Under the pieces are notes generated by a model. It did no database searches and was not told where the DNA came from. It was given only the letters and a program-made list of their open reading frames with translations. From AC-56 sp963798705 (lineage in GTDB: Bacteria; Actinomycetota; Thermoleophilia; Solirubrobacterales; 70-9), in the NCBI GenBank assembly GCA_963798705.1, contig CAWCTW010000005.1, positions 1,302,001 to 1,366,000 on the forward strand: a stretch of DNA of 64,000 nucleotides, read 5' to 3'. Numbering within the stretch: the stretch's first letter is position 1; each line of letters opens with the position of its first letter. The position numbers and the translations under genes were made by a program. This document shows positions 1 to 7,929 of the stretch, in pieces.

Positions 1-545
1 TCGAGAAGATGGGCATGCACTCCTCGGACACCGGCGAGCTCTCCTTCAACGAGGTCCGGGTCCCGGCGGACGCCGTGCTCGGTGAGATCGGCAAGGGCTT
101 CTACCACATCTCCTGGGAGCTCCAGAGCGAGCGGATGGTCGCCGCCGCCGGCTCCGTCGCGGGCGCCGAGCGGATGTTCGAGAAGACGCTCGCCTACGCC
201 AAGGAGCGCGAGGCCTTCGGCCGCCCCATCGGCCGCTTCCAGGCGATCCGCCACAAGTTCGCGGAGATGGCCACCAAGATCGAGGCCGCGAAGCAGTTCA
301 ACTACGTGGTCGCGTGGCGCTACGCGAACGGCGAGTACCCGGTGCGCGAGATCACCGAGGTGAAGCTGCTCGCGTCGCGCGTCGGCTGCGAGGTCGCCGA
401 CGAGTGCGTTCAGATCCTCGGTGGCTACGGCTACATGAAGGAGTACGAGATCGAGCGCGCCTACAGGGATGTGAGGCTGAACCGCATCGGCGCGGGCACC
501 GACGAGATCATGCTGGACGTCATCGGCCGCTCCTACGGCCTATGA
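1..545 (+). CDS. Acyl-CoA dehydrogenase, C-terminal part (5' end outside window)
   Basis: This flavoenzyme would oxidise an acyl-CoA to the trans-2-enoyl-CoA and pass electrons to ETF. Only the end of the middle domain and the C-terminal helical domain are present. The family signatures AKEREAFGRPIGRFQAIRHK and GGYGYMKEYEIER are clear, and the protein stops at a TGA at 543-545. The MCAD-type catalytic glutamate position in the E-G-T motif is Ala here (IGAGTDE), so the base may come from elsewhere, as in the isovaleryl/long-chain subgroup; that is inference. It closely resembles the complete paralogue at 3008-4237. Reading frame is open to the window edge, so the true start is upstream. Substrate is unknown. 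Confidence 0.95.
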   Translation, partial: EKMGMHSSDTGELSFNEVRVPADAVLGEIGKGFYHISWELQSERMVAAAGSVAGAERMFEKTLAYAKEREAFGRPIGRFQAIRHKFAEMATKIEAAKQFNYVVAWRYANGEYPVREITEVKLLASRVGCEVADECVQILGGYGYMKEYEIERAYRDVRLNRIGAGTDEIMLDVIGRSYGL

Positions 546-554
546 GATCTGGTG

Positions 555-601
555 GGGGGCTTTAGCGCCGAAAGCAGCATGTAAGGACGGCGAAGCGGTC
601 C
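555..601. repeat. Paired-hairpin intergenic repeat, copy 1
   Basis: The copy begins ten bases after the acyl-CoA dehydrogenase stop. Hairpin 1 is GGGGC-TTTA-GCGCC (556-569, one mismatch), the linker contains GCAGCATGTAA (574-584), and hairpin 2 is GGAC...GTCC (585-601) with an inner GC-GAA-GC. The linker and layout recur at 2531-2577 and 41127-41172, and the first hairpin matches the tandem units at 54731-54922. It could act as a terminator for the dehydrogenase, which is inferred from position. The rest of 546-795 shows no gene. Confidence 0.6.
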
Positions 602-795
602 GCAAGTGGCGTGGGTGAGGGGCTGGCCAGCTGGTCGCCTGTCCGGCGATCGGGTGATCGCGCATGTAGTCGCGCAGCAGCCGCGCTCGCTCAGCCTCGG
701 GAATGAACCGCTGCTCGGGATGGGTCCCGCAGGATGCCGCGCAAGTACCTGCCGGGCCGGTGATCGATCGCTGGCATCACGGGCTGTTCGCGGCC

Positions 796-2139
796 TCAGC
801 AGTCCCCGAGCCGGCGCTCCAGGAATGCTCGCTCCACGGGGTTCGTTGCCAGCTCCAGTGCACGGCGGTACGCCGCCGCGGCCTCGTCGTCGCGTCCGGC
901 GCGCCACAGCAGGTCCGCCCGGGCGGAATGGAGGTGCTGGTAGGAATCGAGGCCCTCGATCCGGTCGATCTCCTCGAGGCCGCGCTCCGGGCCCTCGACC
1001 ATCGCGGTCGCGACGCTGCGGTTGAGCTCGACCACGGGGGAAGGCTGGACGAACGCGAGCCAGCCGTAGATGTGGCGGATGCGCGCCCAGTCGGTGTCGT
1101 CGGCACCCGAGGCGCGGGCATGCTCCGCGGCGATCGCGGCCTGAAGGGTGTACGGGCCCGGAGGGACCGCTCGAGCGGCCCGGCGCAGCAGATCGAGCCC
1201 CTCCGCGATCTCGGCCCGGTCCCAGAGCCCGCGATCCTGGTCGGCCAACAGGACCATCCCGCCCTCCGCGTCGACGCGCGCGGCGCGCCGCGAGTCCTGG
1301 AGCAGCATCATCGCGAGCAGCCCCTGCACCTCCGGCTCGCGGGGCATCAGGTCGTTGGTGACGCGCGCCAGCCAGATCGCCTCCGTGCAGAGCTCGCGGC
1401 GGATCAGCGACTCCCCCTCGGCGGCGAGGTAGCCCTCGTTGAAGATCAGGTAGAGCGTGGCGAGGACCGAGGGGAGGCGGACCGCGAGGCGCTCTCCGGT
1501 CGGCACCTCGTACGGGATGCCCGCGTCGCGGACCTTCCGCTTCGCTCGCACCAGCCGCTGGGCCATGGCCCGCTCCGAGACCAGGAAGGCGCGGGCGATC
1601 TCCGGCGTGGTGAGCCCGCCGAGGGAGCGCAACGTGAGCGCAACGCGCGCCTCCGGCCCGAGCGCGGGATGGCAGCATGTGAAGATGAGCCGCAGCCTCT
1701 CGTCCGGAAAGGCCTCGGCCTCGGACTCCGGAGGCCCCTCGACGGCCGGAGCAAGCCGCTCGAGCCCCTCGAGCACGGACCGCTTCTCCGCCAGGATGCG
1801 CTCGCGCCGCAGCCGGTCGACGGCCTTGTTACGAGCCACACGCGTGATCCAGGCGCCGGGATTCGCGGGCGCCCCCTCGCTCGGCCAGCGCTCGAGGGCG
1901 ACCACGAAGGCCTCCTGCACCGCCTCCTCGGCGAGATCGAAGTCGCCGAGAACGCCGATCAGCGTCGCGACCGCCCGTCCCGACTCACGCCGGAACAGGC
2001 GGTCGAACGATGCCTCGGGTGCGGCTACGAGCTGCTCTTCGCCGCCTCGGCGGGGCTCTCGAAGCCGACCTCGCTGTAGTTCATCACCGGCCTGACCTCG
2101 GTCGACTGACCGTCGCCGATCGGCACCTTCTTCGCCCAT
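796..2139 (-). CDS. ECF42-type RNA polymerase sigma factor
   Basis: An extracytoplasmic-function sigma factor of the long ECF42 kind: sigma region 2 at about residues 45-120 (EEAVQEAFVVALERWP, NPGAWITRVARNKAVDRLRR), region 4 at about 150-215, and then some 220 residues of alpha-helical TPR-like extension that ends in AAAYRRALELA repeats. ECF42 factors are known to sit beside DGPF/YCII proteins, and one lies directly upstream with its end overlapping this gene. No anti-sigma factor gene is visible. The only usable start codon in frame is ATG at 2139, which puts the first 37 residues inside the partner gene and makes them unlike the family; a CTG start near 1998 cannot be excluded. The inducing signal is unknown. 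Confidence 0.88.
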   Translation of the reverse strand: MGEEGADRRRSVDRGQAGDELQRGRLREPRRGGEEQLVAAPEASFDRLFRRESGRAVATLIGVLGDFDLAEEAVQEAFVVALERWPSEGAPANPGAWITRVARNKAVDRLRRERILAEKRSVLEGLERLAPAVEGPPESEAEAFPDERLRLIFTCCHPALGPEARVALTLRSLGGLTTPEIARAFLVSERAMAQRLVRAKRKVRDAGIPYEVPTGERLAVRLPSVLATLYLIFNEGYLAAEGESLIRRELCTEAIWLARVTNDLMPREPEVQGLLAMMLLQDSRRAARVDAEGGMVLLADQDRGLWDRAEIAEGLDLLRRAARAVPPGPYTLQAAIAAEHARASGADDTDWARIRHIYGWLAFVQPSPVVELNRSVATAMVEGPERGLEEIDRIEGLDSYQHLHSARADLLWRAGRDDEAAAAYRRALELATNPVERAFLERRLGDC

Positions 2140-2420
2140 TCGAGCGCCTCGTCCAGGTTCTCGCAGTCGATCAGGTAGAAGCCGCCGAGCTGTTCCTTGG
2201 TCTCGGCGAACGGCCCGTCGGTGACGACGCGCTCCTCGCCGGCCCGCTTGACTGTCGTGGCGGTGGCGCTCGGCTGCAGCCCCTCGCCCGCCAGGTGTGC
2301 CCCGGCGTCGACGAGCTCCTGCTCGAAGGCCTCCCAGAGCTTCATTCCCTCCTGCATCTCCTCGGGGGTGACGTCGTCCCAGCCGCCCTCCTCGCCGAAG
2401 AACGCGAGCATGTACTTCAC
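2025..2420 (-). CDS. YCII-related DGPF-domain protein
   Basis: A 131-residue protein of the YCII/DGPF family, with the name-giving DGPFAETKEQLGGFYLID near residue 75 and the usual opening KYMLAFFGEEGG. The start is set by a strong AGGAGG six bases before GTG at 2420; upstream in-frame codons lack such a site. These small alpha/beta-barrel proteins accompany ECF42 sigma factors and are thought to take part in the signalling, but a reaction has not been established. The gene is followed by the sigma factor gene, with overlapping reading frames, so the two are surely co-transcribed and perhaps translationally coupled. Confidence 0.9.
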   Translation of the reverse strand: MKYMLAFFGEEGGWDDVTPEEMQEGMKLWEAFEQELVDAGAHLAGEGLQPSATATTVKRAGEERVVTDGPFAETKEQLGGFYLIDCENLDEALEWAKKVPIGDGQSTEVRPVMNYSEVGFESPAEAAKSSS

Positions 2421-2530
2421 TTGATACCTCCTGTCTCGTCGCGGCGCCGGATCGGCCACGTTCACCCTAACGACGAACCAACCGGGCCGAAATCGACAGC
2501 GGTCGCGAATCGGCAAGAATCAGGTGTGTA

Positions 2531-2577
2531 GGCCGCGACTTTGTCGCGGCAGAGGCATGTAAGGCGGCGCAGCCGCC
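2531..2577. repeat. Paired-hairpin intergenic repeat, copy 2
   Basis: Best-preserved copy. Hairpin 1 is a perfect 8-bp stem GCCGCGAC-TTT-GTCGCGGC (2532-2550); the linker AGAGGCATGTAA follows (2551-2562); hairpin 2 is a perfect GGCGGC-GCA-GCCGCC (2563-2577). It lies between the divergent DGPF gene and the NTF2-like gene, so it is not at the end of either and is unlikely to be a simple terminator. Confidence 0.7.
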
Positions 2578-2588
2578 ACAGGAGATAG

Positions 2589-3008
2589 GTGGTGTCCAAC
2601 CTCGACCACATCCGCAGCTACTACCGCGCGTTGAACACCGGCGACCCCGACCTCGTCTCCTCGCACTTCACCGACGACGCGGTTCACTACTACACCCGCC
2701 TCGGGCCGCACGACGGCGCGCGGGCCATCGGTGACAACACCAGATGGGCCGTCGAGAACCTCGAGGGGCGGTGGTGGCTCGAGCACGGGATCGAGCAGGG
2801 CGACGAGGCGGTCATCGAGTGGGCCATGACCTGGCGCGATCCCCGGTCGGGCGAGAAGCGCATCAATCGCGGCACCGAGTGGTTCCGGATGCGCGACGGC
2901 AAGATCGCGGAGGTTCGCGCCTACCATCACGGCGACCGCAAGAACCCGCAGGGGGATCTCCTCGGATTCGACCACGCGGGCCGCGGCTACAGGATGCTCG
3001 GCGACTGA
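2589..3008 (+). CDS. SnoaL/NTF2-like family protein
   Basis: A 139-residue single-domain protein of the NTF2-like (SnoaL/ketosteroid isomerase-fold) superfamily: helix IRSYYRALNTGDPDLVSSHF, then the TDDAVHYY strand, and a C-terminal sheet ending GKIAEVRAYHHGD. Members are small-molecule isomerases, hydratases or binding proteins; the substrate cannot be told from sequence. AGGAG at 2580-2584 serves either GTG 2589 or the next codon GTG 2592, the latter with better spacing. The stop codon overlaps the ATG of the following acyl-CoA dehydrogenase (TGATG), so the pair is translationally coupled and the protein may act on a related acyl or ring substrate. Confidence 0.85.
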   Translation: MVSNLDHIRSYYRALNTGDPDLVSSHFTDDAVHYYTRLGPHDGARAIGDNTRWAVENLEGRWWLEHGIEQGDEAVIEWAMTWRDPRSGEKRINRGTEWFRMRDGKIAEVRAYHHGDRKNPQGDLLGFDHAGRGYRMLGD

Positions 3009-4237
3009 TGAGCGTCGTCAAGGACGCCGGCGTCCGCGCGCCCCTACCGCCGTTCACCGACGAGCACGAGGAGCTTCGCGAGAGCGTGGGCCGCTTCGTC
3101 TCCAGCGAGATCGCGCCCCACGTGGACGCGTGGGAGGAGGCTCGGGAGTTCCCGCGCGAGCTCTTCATCCGCTGCGGCGAGCTTGGATTCCTGGGGCTCA
3201 AGTTCCCCGATCGCTACGGCGGCCAGGGAGGCGACGCGCTGCACGATGCCGTGTGGATCGAGGAGCTCTCCCGCGCCGGCGGGTCGGGCGGCGTGGCCGC
3301 AGGCCTCAACGCGCACGCCCAGATCGCGATGCCGCCGGTCTTCAACTTCGGGACGGAGGAGCAACGCCAGCGTTGGATCGCCCCGGGGATCAGGGGCGAC
3401 CTCGTCGGCGCGCTGGGGATCACCGAGCCCGGCGCCGGGTCGGACGTGGCGGGGCTCCGCACGCACGCGCGAAAGGTGCCTGGCGGCTACGTCGTCAACG
3501 GCTCGAAGACGTTCATCACGAATGGCGTCCGAGCGGACTTCCTCGTCTGCGCGGTGAAGACGACCGAGGCCGGCGGTCATCACGGGATCTCGTTTCTCGT
3601 GCTCGAACGCGGCATGCCCGGCTATGAGGTCGCCCGCAAGCTGGAGAAGATGGGCTGGCACGCCTCCGACACGGGCGAGCTCAGCTTCACGGACGTCGAG
3701 GTGCCGGAGGACAACCGGCTCGGGGCCGAGAACGAGGGCTTCTACCTGATCATGGCCAACTTCCAGTGGGAGCGACTGTCCATGGCGATCGGCGCCGTCG
3801 GCGGGATGCGGAAGGTCTTCGACGCCACCATCGCCTACGCCAAGGAGCGCGAGGCGTTCGGCCGCCCGATCGGTCGCTTTCAGGCGATCCGGCACAAGTT
3901 CGCCGAGATGGCGACCACGATCGAGGCCTCCCGGGCGATCACCTACAACGCCCTTCGCCTCTTTCGGGCCGGGCACGACTCGAGCGCCGGCGAGGCCGAC
4001 CCCCGCAAGGTGATCGAGGCCACCGCGGGCTCGCTGCGCGAGGTGACGATGGCGAAGCTCTTCACCCAGCGCGCGCTGCTCGACGTCGCCGACGAGTGCC
4101 TGCAGATCCACGGGGGCTACGGCTACATGCGCGAGTACGGCATCGAGCGCGCGGTGCGAGACGCCCGCCTCGGGCCGATCGGGGGCGGGACGGACGAGGT
4201 GATGAAGGAGATCCTGGGCAGGCAGATGGGGCTGTAA
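3008..4237 (+). CDS. Acyl-CoA dehydrogenase family protein
   Basis: A complete 409-residue FAD-dependent acyl-CoA dehydrogenase. The N-terminal helical domain spans about 15-130, the beta domain with ITEPGAGSDVAGLRT about 135-245, and the C-terminal helical domain carries AKEREAFGRPIGRFQAIRHK and GGYGYMREYGIER. As in the truncated paralogue at the left edge, the E-G-T catalytic position reads GGGT, so the MCAD base is absent and another residue must serve. A roughly 15-residue acidic stretch (DSSAGEADPRKVIEA) is inserted in the C-terminal domain compared with that paralogue. Start ATG overlaps the stop of the NTF2-like gene by one base. Confidence 0.95.
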   Translation: MSVVKDAGVRAPLPPFTDEHEELRESVGRFVSSEIAPHVDAWEEAREFPRELFIRCGELGFLGLKFPDRYGGQGGDALHDAVWIEELSRAGGSGGVAAGLNAHAQIAMPPVFNFGTEEQRQRWIAPGIRGDLVGALGITEPGAGSDVAGLRTHARKVPGGYVVNGSKTFITNGVRADFLVCAVKTTEAGGHHGISFLVLERGMPGYEVARKLEKMGWHASDTGELSFTDVEVPEDNRLGAENEGFYLIMANFQWERLSMAIGAVGGMRKVFDATIAYAKEREAFGRPIGRFQAIRHKFAEMATTIEASRAITYNALRLFRAGHDSSAGEADPRKVIEATAGSLREVTMAKLFTQRALLDVADECLQIHGGYGYMREYGIERAVRDARLGPIGGGTDEVMKEILGRQMGL

Positions 4238-4385
4238 GCGCCCCGATCCCTGCGCGTCAGCATCCGCGTTCTCCGCCTCGGTCGCCACCACGCGACCGCA
4301 CCACGGGCACGCTGAATCCCTTTTCCTCCAGCCCGGATACGGTTCCGGCCCACCAAGAGACCGCTCGAGAGGAGACGCGACACCG

Positions 4386-5213
4386 ATGGGACTACTTGAC
4401 GGCAAGGCCGCGATCATCACCGGGTCCGCCCGTGGGATCGGGCGCGCGACCGCGGAGCTCTTCATCCGCGAGGGAGCGAAGGTGCTGATCAACGACATCG
4501 ACGGGGACGTGGCCGAGCAGGCCGCCGGAGAGATCGAGGGCGAGACCGCCGTGTTCGCCGGAGACCTCACAAAGCCCGGCGTGCCCGACAACCTTGTGGC
4601 GCAGGCGAACGAGGCGTTCGGCCAGGTCGACATCGTCGTCAACAACGCCGGCTACACGTGGGACGGCGTGGTGCACAAGATGACCGACGAGCAGTTTCAG
4701 GCGATGCTGGACATCCACACCGTGGTGCCCTTCCGGATGATCCGAGCCCTCGCCCCCCACTGGCGCGAGGCCGCAAAGGCCGAGGCGGGCGAGGGCCGGG
4801 AGATCTTCCGCAAGATCGTGAACATCGCGTCCATCTCCGGGACCATGGGCAACGCGGGCCAGGCCAACTACTCGGCGGCGAAGGCGGGCGTGACCGGGCT
4901 CACCAGGACGATCGCCAAGGAATGGGGGCAGTTCAAGGTGAACGTCAACGCGGTCGCGTTCGGGTTCGTCGAGACCCGCCTCACGCAGGCGAAGGAGGAG
5001 GCCGGGTCGATCGAGCGCGAGGGCGAGAAGATCGAGCTGGGCATTCCCGAGCAGCAGCGGGCGATGGCCTCGATGATCATCCCACTGGGCCGCCCGGCGC
5101 AGCCCGAGGAGGCCGCCGGGCCGGTGCTGTTCCTGTCGTCAGACCTGGCGAACTACGTCCACGGCCAGATCCTCAACGTCACGGGCGGCCAGTTCGGCGG
5201 GATGACCACCTAG
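4386..5213 (+). CDS. SDR family oxidoreductase (FabG-like)
   Basis: A 275-residue classical short-chain dehydrogenase/reductase. The NAD(P)-binding GSARGIGRATAE lies at about 13-24, NNAGY at about 88, the catalytic Ser in NIASISGTMG and the YSAAK catalytic Tyr-Lys pair at about 160-164. An acidic residue after beta-2 (NDIDGD) favours NAD over NADP. A GAGGAGA ribosome-binding site precedes the ATG. Downstream of two acyl-CoA dehydrogenases, a 3-hydroxyacyl-CoA or 3-oxoacyl-thioester substrate is likely, but this is inference. Its last four bases overlap the end of a convergent SDR gene. Confidence 0.93.
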   Translation: MGLLDGKAAIITGSARGIGRATAELFIREGAKVLINDIDGDVAEQAAGEIEGETAVFAGDLTKPGVPDNLVAQANEAFGQVDIVVNNAGYTWDGVVHKMTDEQFQAMLDIHTVVPFRMIRALAPHWREAAKAEAGEGREIFRKIVNIASISGTMGNAGQANYSAAKAGVTGLTRTIAKEWGQFKVNVNAVAFGFVETRLTQAKEEAGSIEREGEKIELGIPEQQRAMASMIIPLGRPAQPEEAAGPVLFLSSDLANYVHGQILNVTGGQFGGMTT

Positions 5214-6058
5214 TCTAGGCGCCGCCGGCGCTCCTCGGCCAGGGGCTCCCCGGACTCGCCGGTCGCCCCCGGCGGCGGCCATGGGCCGAACCAGTTGTCG
5301 CGCGCGCCGTCGATCGTGATCACGCACCCCGACATGAAGTCCCCGGCCGGGGAGGCCAGGTAGGCGATCATCCACGCCATCTCCTCCGGGGTGCCCAGCC
5401 GCTGGAGCGGGACGGTGCGGGCGACGTTCTCGCTGACCTCGCGCGGGTACTTCGTTCGCAGCACCTCGGTGTCGAACTGGCCCGCGGCGACCGCGCAGAG
5501 CCTGATGTCGAACCGCGCCCACTCGATCGCGAGCGTGCGCATCATGTTCTCGACCGCCGCCCGGGCGGCGCCGGAGTGGGCCATTCCCGGCATCCCGTGG
5601 TGCGGTGACAGAGTCACGCTCACGACCTTGCCCGACCGCTGCGGGATGAAGGCCTTGGTGGCCGCCGCGTGGGTCATCTGCCACGTCCCCTGGACGTTCA
5701 GCTCGATCACGGTGCGAAAGCCCTTCGGCGTGATCGCCTCGGCCGGGCTCATGAACTGGCCGCCGGCGTTGTTGACGAGCACGTCGACGCGGCCGTGGCG
5801 CTCGAGCACGCCGTCGAACAGCGACTCCACCGCCTCGGCGTCGCGGATGTCCATCGACTCGCCCTCCGCCTCACCGCCGGAGTCGCGAATCGCCGCGACG
5901 GTCTCGGCGATCGGCTCCGGGCGACGCCCGCAGCCGACCACGGTGGCGCCCAGCGAGGCGAGCTCGATCGCCGTGGCCCTCCCGAGCCCGGTGCCGGCCC
6001 CGGAGACGACGCAGACCTGGTCCCGCAACAGGTGCTCGTGAAAGATCTGGCTGGCCAT
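5210..6058 (-). CDS. SDR family oxidoreductase (dienoyl-CoA reductase-like)
   Basis: A 282-residue short-chain dehydrogenase with SGAGTGLGRATAIE at about 19-32, RRPE after beta-2 (basic, so NADPH is favoured) and NNAGGQFMSPAEAI at about 94. The usual YxxxK is replaced by HSGAARAAVENM, with no Tyr-x3-Lys. That substitution and the NNAGGQF motif are typical of peroxisomal-type 2,4-dienoyl-CoA reductases and trans-enoyl-CoA reductases, so an enoyl- or dienoyl-CoA reductase is the best guess. It converges on and overlaps the preceding SDR by four bases. Confidence 0.9.
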   Translation of the reverse strand: MASQIFHEHLLRDQVCVVSGAGTGLGRATAIELASLGATVVGCGRRPEPIAETVAAIRDSGGEAEGESMDIRDAEAVESLFDGVLERHGRVDVLVNNAGGQFMSPAEAITPKGFRTVIELNVQGTWQMTHAAATKAFIPQRSGKVVSVTLSPHHGMPGMAHSGAARAAVENMMRTLAIEWARFDIRLCAVAAGQFDTEVLRTKYPREVSENVARTVPLQRLGTPEEMAWMIAYLASPAGDFMSGCVITIDGARDNWFGPWPPPGATGESGEPLAEERRRRLD

Positions 6059-6144
6059 GCCCGGTCAGGCGTCGTTGGTGATTCCTTGCCGCGTCATGCG
6101 GCGCGAGCTTAGTGCGTGGCGGGCCCCGCTACGCTGACCGGCCC

Positions 6145-7053
6145 ATGAGAGTCCACGCGGAACCCAAGTGGCTCAGCGGCCCGCTGCCCGGCGGCAGCGC
6201 GCGGGCGACCGTGACGGTGGAGCCGCTCTCGAGCGGCGAGATCCACTGGCCGATCCAGGCGATGGAGGCGCCAGGGGGCCCGTTCGAGACCTTGAAGGCG
6301 CTCGGCCTCCTCACACCGCGCTCGAAGTGGCTGTGGGTGCCGTGCCCGGCGTTCCTGATCACGCACCCGACGGCCGGGCACATCCTGGTGGACACGAGCC
6401 TCCACCCCTCGATCGCGGCCAAGCCGAGTGAGAACTTCGGCAGCCTGGCGGCCCGGGTGGCCCAGCCTCGGGTCGAGCCGGGGCGCGACCTGCCGGCTCG
6501 GCTTCGCGAGCGCGGTGCGGATCCGCGCTCGATCCGGCTCGTCCTGATGACCCACCTGCACATGGACCACGCGTCGGGGATCTCCGACTTCCCGTCATCG
6601 ACGTTCGTGCTCAGCGACGCGGAGTGGCGAGCCGCCACAACCGGCTCGAGGCCGCTCCTCCGCGGCTACCGGCCCGAGCACTACGACTACGCCTTCGACT
6701 ACCGCCTCATCGACTTCAACGGCCGCAACATCGAGTCCTATTCGACCTTCGGCCGCACCTTCGACCTCATCGGCGACGGCAGCGTCCGCCTCGCGTTCAC
6801 GCCAGGCCACTCGATGGGTCACATGTGCGTGGTGCTGCGACTGCGCGATCGCGACTTCGTCATCGCCGGGGACGCCGTCTATACGGTCCGCCAGCTCGAG
6901 GGCGGCCCGGGTCAGCCGCGCCCCGCGGACCCTCACCTTTGGCGCCGCTCGCTCCAGGAGCTCCGCCTCTTCCACCGCGAGTACCCGCAGGCCGAGATCG
7001 TCGCGGGGCACGACCCGAAGCAGTGGGGCGAGCTCGAAGCGAAGTACGAGTAG
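6145..7053 (+). CDS. MBL-fold metallo-hydrolase, N-acyl-homoserine-lactonase-like
   Basis: A 302-residue metallo-beta-lactamase-fold protein. The dinuclear metal motif HLHMDHASG sits near residue 140, followed by the third His in FTPGHSMGHM, the bridging Asp in VIAGDAVY and a final His in VAGHDPKQW. This spacing fits the AHL-lactonase/lactone hydrolase group. The ATG at 6145 is preferred because residues upstream of it do not look like coding sequence. It stands alone between divergent and convergent neighbours, so it gives no hint of substrate; quorum-signal hydrolysis is possible but not shown. Confidence 0.88.
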   Translation: MRVHAEPKWLSGPLPGGSARATVTVEPLSSGEIHWPIQAMEAPGGPFETLKALGLLTPRSKWLWVPCPAFLITHPTAGHILVDTSLHPSIAAKPSENFGSLAARVAQPRVEPGRDLPARLRERGADPRSIRLVLMTHLHMDHASGISDFPSSTFVLSDAEWRAATTGSRPLLRGYRPEHYDYAFDYRLIDFNGRNIESYSTFGRTFDLIGDGSVRLAFTPGHSMGHMCVVLRLRDRDFVIAGDAVYTVRQLEGGPGQPRPADPHLWRRSLQELRLFHREYPQAEIVAGHDPKQWGELEAKYE

Positions 7054-7093
7054 CGTCCATCCGGCCGGGCGCCAGTTCAGGCTCAGGGAGCCT

Positions 7094-7876
7094 CTACCGC
7101 GGCTGGCCGGCCGGGAGCTCCCGCTCGGCGCGGCTGCCGATACCGTCGCGAAGCGCCTTGATCACGCCACGCCGGCCATTTGCCTCGAGCGCGTCGTACA
7201 TCTCTCGAACGTGCGCGAAGGCCTGCGTGGCCACGGCGATCTGCTGCTCGCGGGTCGGTGACGGCACGACCTCGTAGGCCAGCTGCTCACCGTACTGGAC
7301 CGTCACCTTCGGAAAGCGCAGCTTGCGCCACCGGCGGACGCCGAGCGAGCCGTGAATCGCCACCGGGACGATCGGCACGCCCGACTGCAGCGCGATCCTC
7401 CCGACCCCCGGGCGCGGCTCGCGAAGCCCGCCGCTGCGAGAGCGTCCGCCCTCGGGGTACATCAGCATGCAGCCGCCGCGCTCCAGGATCGTAAAAGCGG
7501 TCTTGAACGCCTCCTCGTCCTGGTATCCGCGGCGGATGGGGAAGGCGCCGCCGTGCCTGAAGATGAACTCGATCACGGGGTTCGAGAAGAGCTGCGACTT
7601 CGCCATGAAGCGCACCTTGCGCCGCAGGAAGACCCCGGCGAAGAAGTGATCCCACTGGCTGAAATGGTTCGGGGCCAGGATCACCGGTCCGGTGCGGGGC
7701 ACGTTCTCGATCCCGATCGCCCGCAGCCGGTAGATCGCGAGGCAAGGAGGCGTGAGGATGACCCGCGCCAGGTCGTACACCCAGTCCGGCTCGCGGGTCC
7801 GTGACCGCTCGTGGAAGCGATCGAAGTACTCCGCGGGACGGGGATCCTTGTAGACCTGTGGCTTGAGATCGGCCAT
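7094..7876 (-). CDS. Lysophospholipid/1-acyl-glycerol-3-phosphate acyltransferase (PlsC family)
   Basis: A 260-residue acyltransferase that would transfer an acyl chain to lysophosphatidic acid or a related acceptor at the membrane. The catalytic motif I is NHFSQWDHF (about 69), the acceptor-binding region is FPIRRGYQDEEAF, and motif III is MYPEGGRSRSG. The stretch LARVILTPPCLAIYRL at about 37-52 can associate with the membrane. It lies between a hydrolase and glycerol kinase; with glpK it suggests glycerolipid synthesis, although 53 bases separate the two genes. Confidence 0.92.
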   Translation of the reverse strand: MADLKPQVYKDPRPAEYFDRFHERSRTREPDWVYDLARVILTPPCLAIYRLRAIGIENVPRTGPVILAPNHFSQWDHFFAGVFLRRKVRFMAKSQLFSNPVIEFIFRHGGAFPIRRGYQDEEAFKTAFTILERGGCMLMYPEGGRSRSGGLREPRPGVGRIALQSGVPIVPVAIHGSLGVRRWRKLRFPKVTVQYGEQLAYEVVPSPTREQQIAVATQAFAHVREMYDALEANGRRGVIKALRDGIGSRAERELPAGQPR

Positions 7877-7929
7877 CGCGAGCTGCCGGCGTGCCGGCTA
7901 CTCGCTCCTACCCCGGGGGCTCGCGCCGG

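Noticed and set aside
533..2139. Long open frames on the opposite strand of the sigma factor and DGPF genes
   Set aside because: GC-rich third positions keep the antisense frames open; translations are Arg/Pro/Ala-rich without motifs, whereas the minus-strand frame has clear sigma regions 2 and 4.
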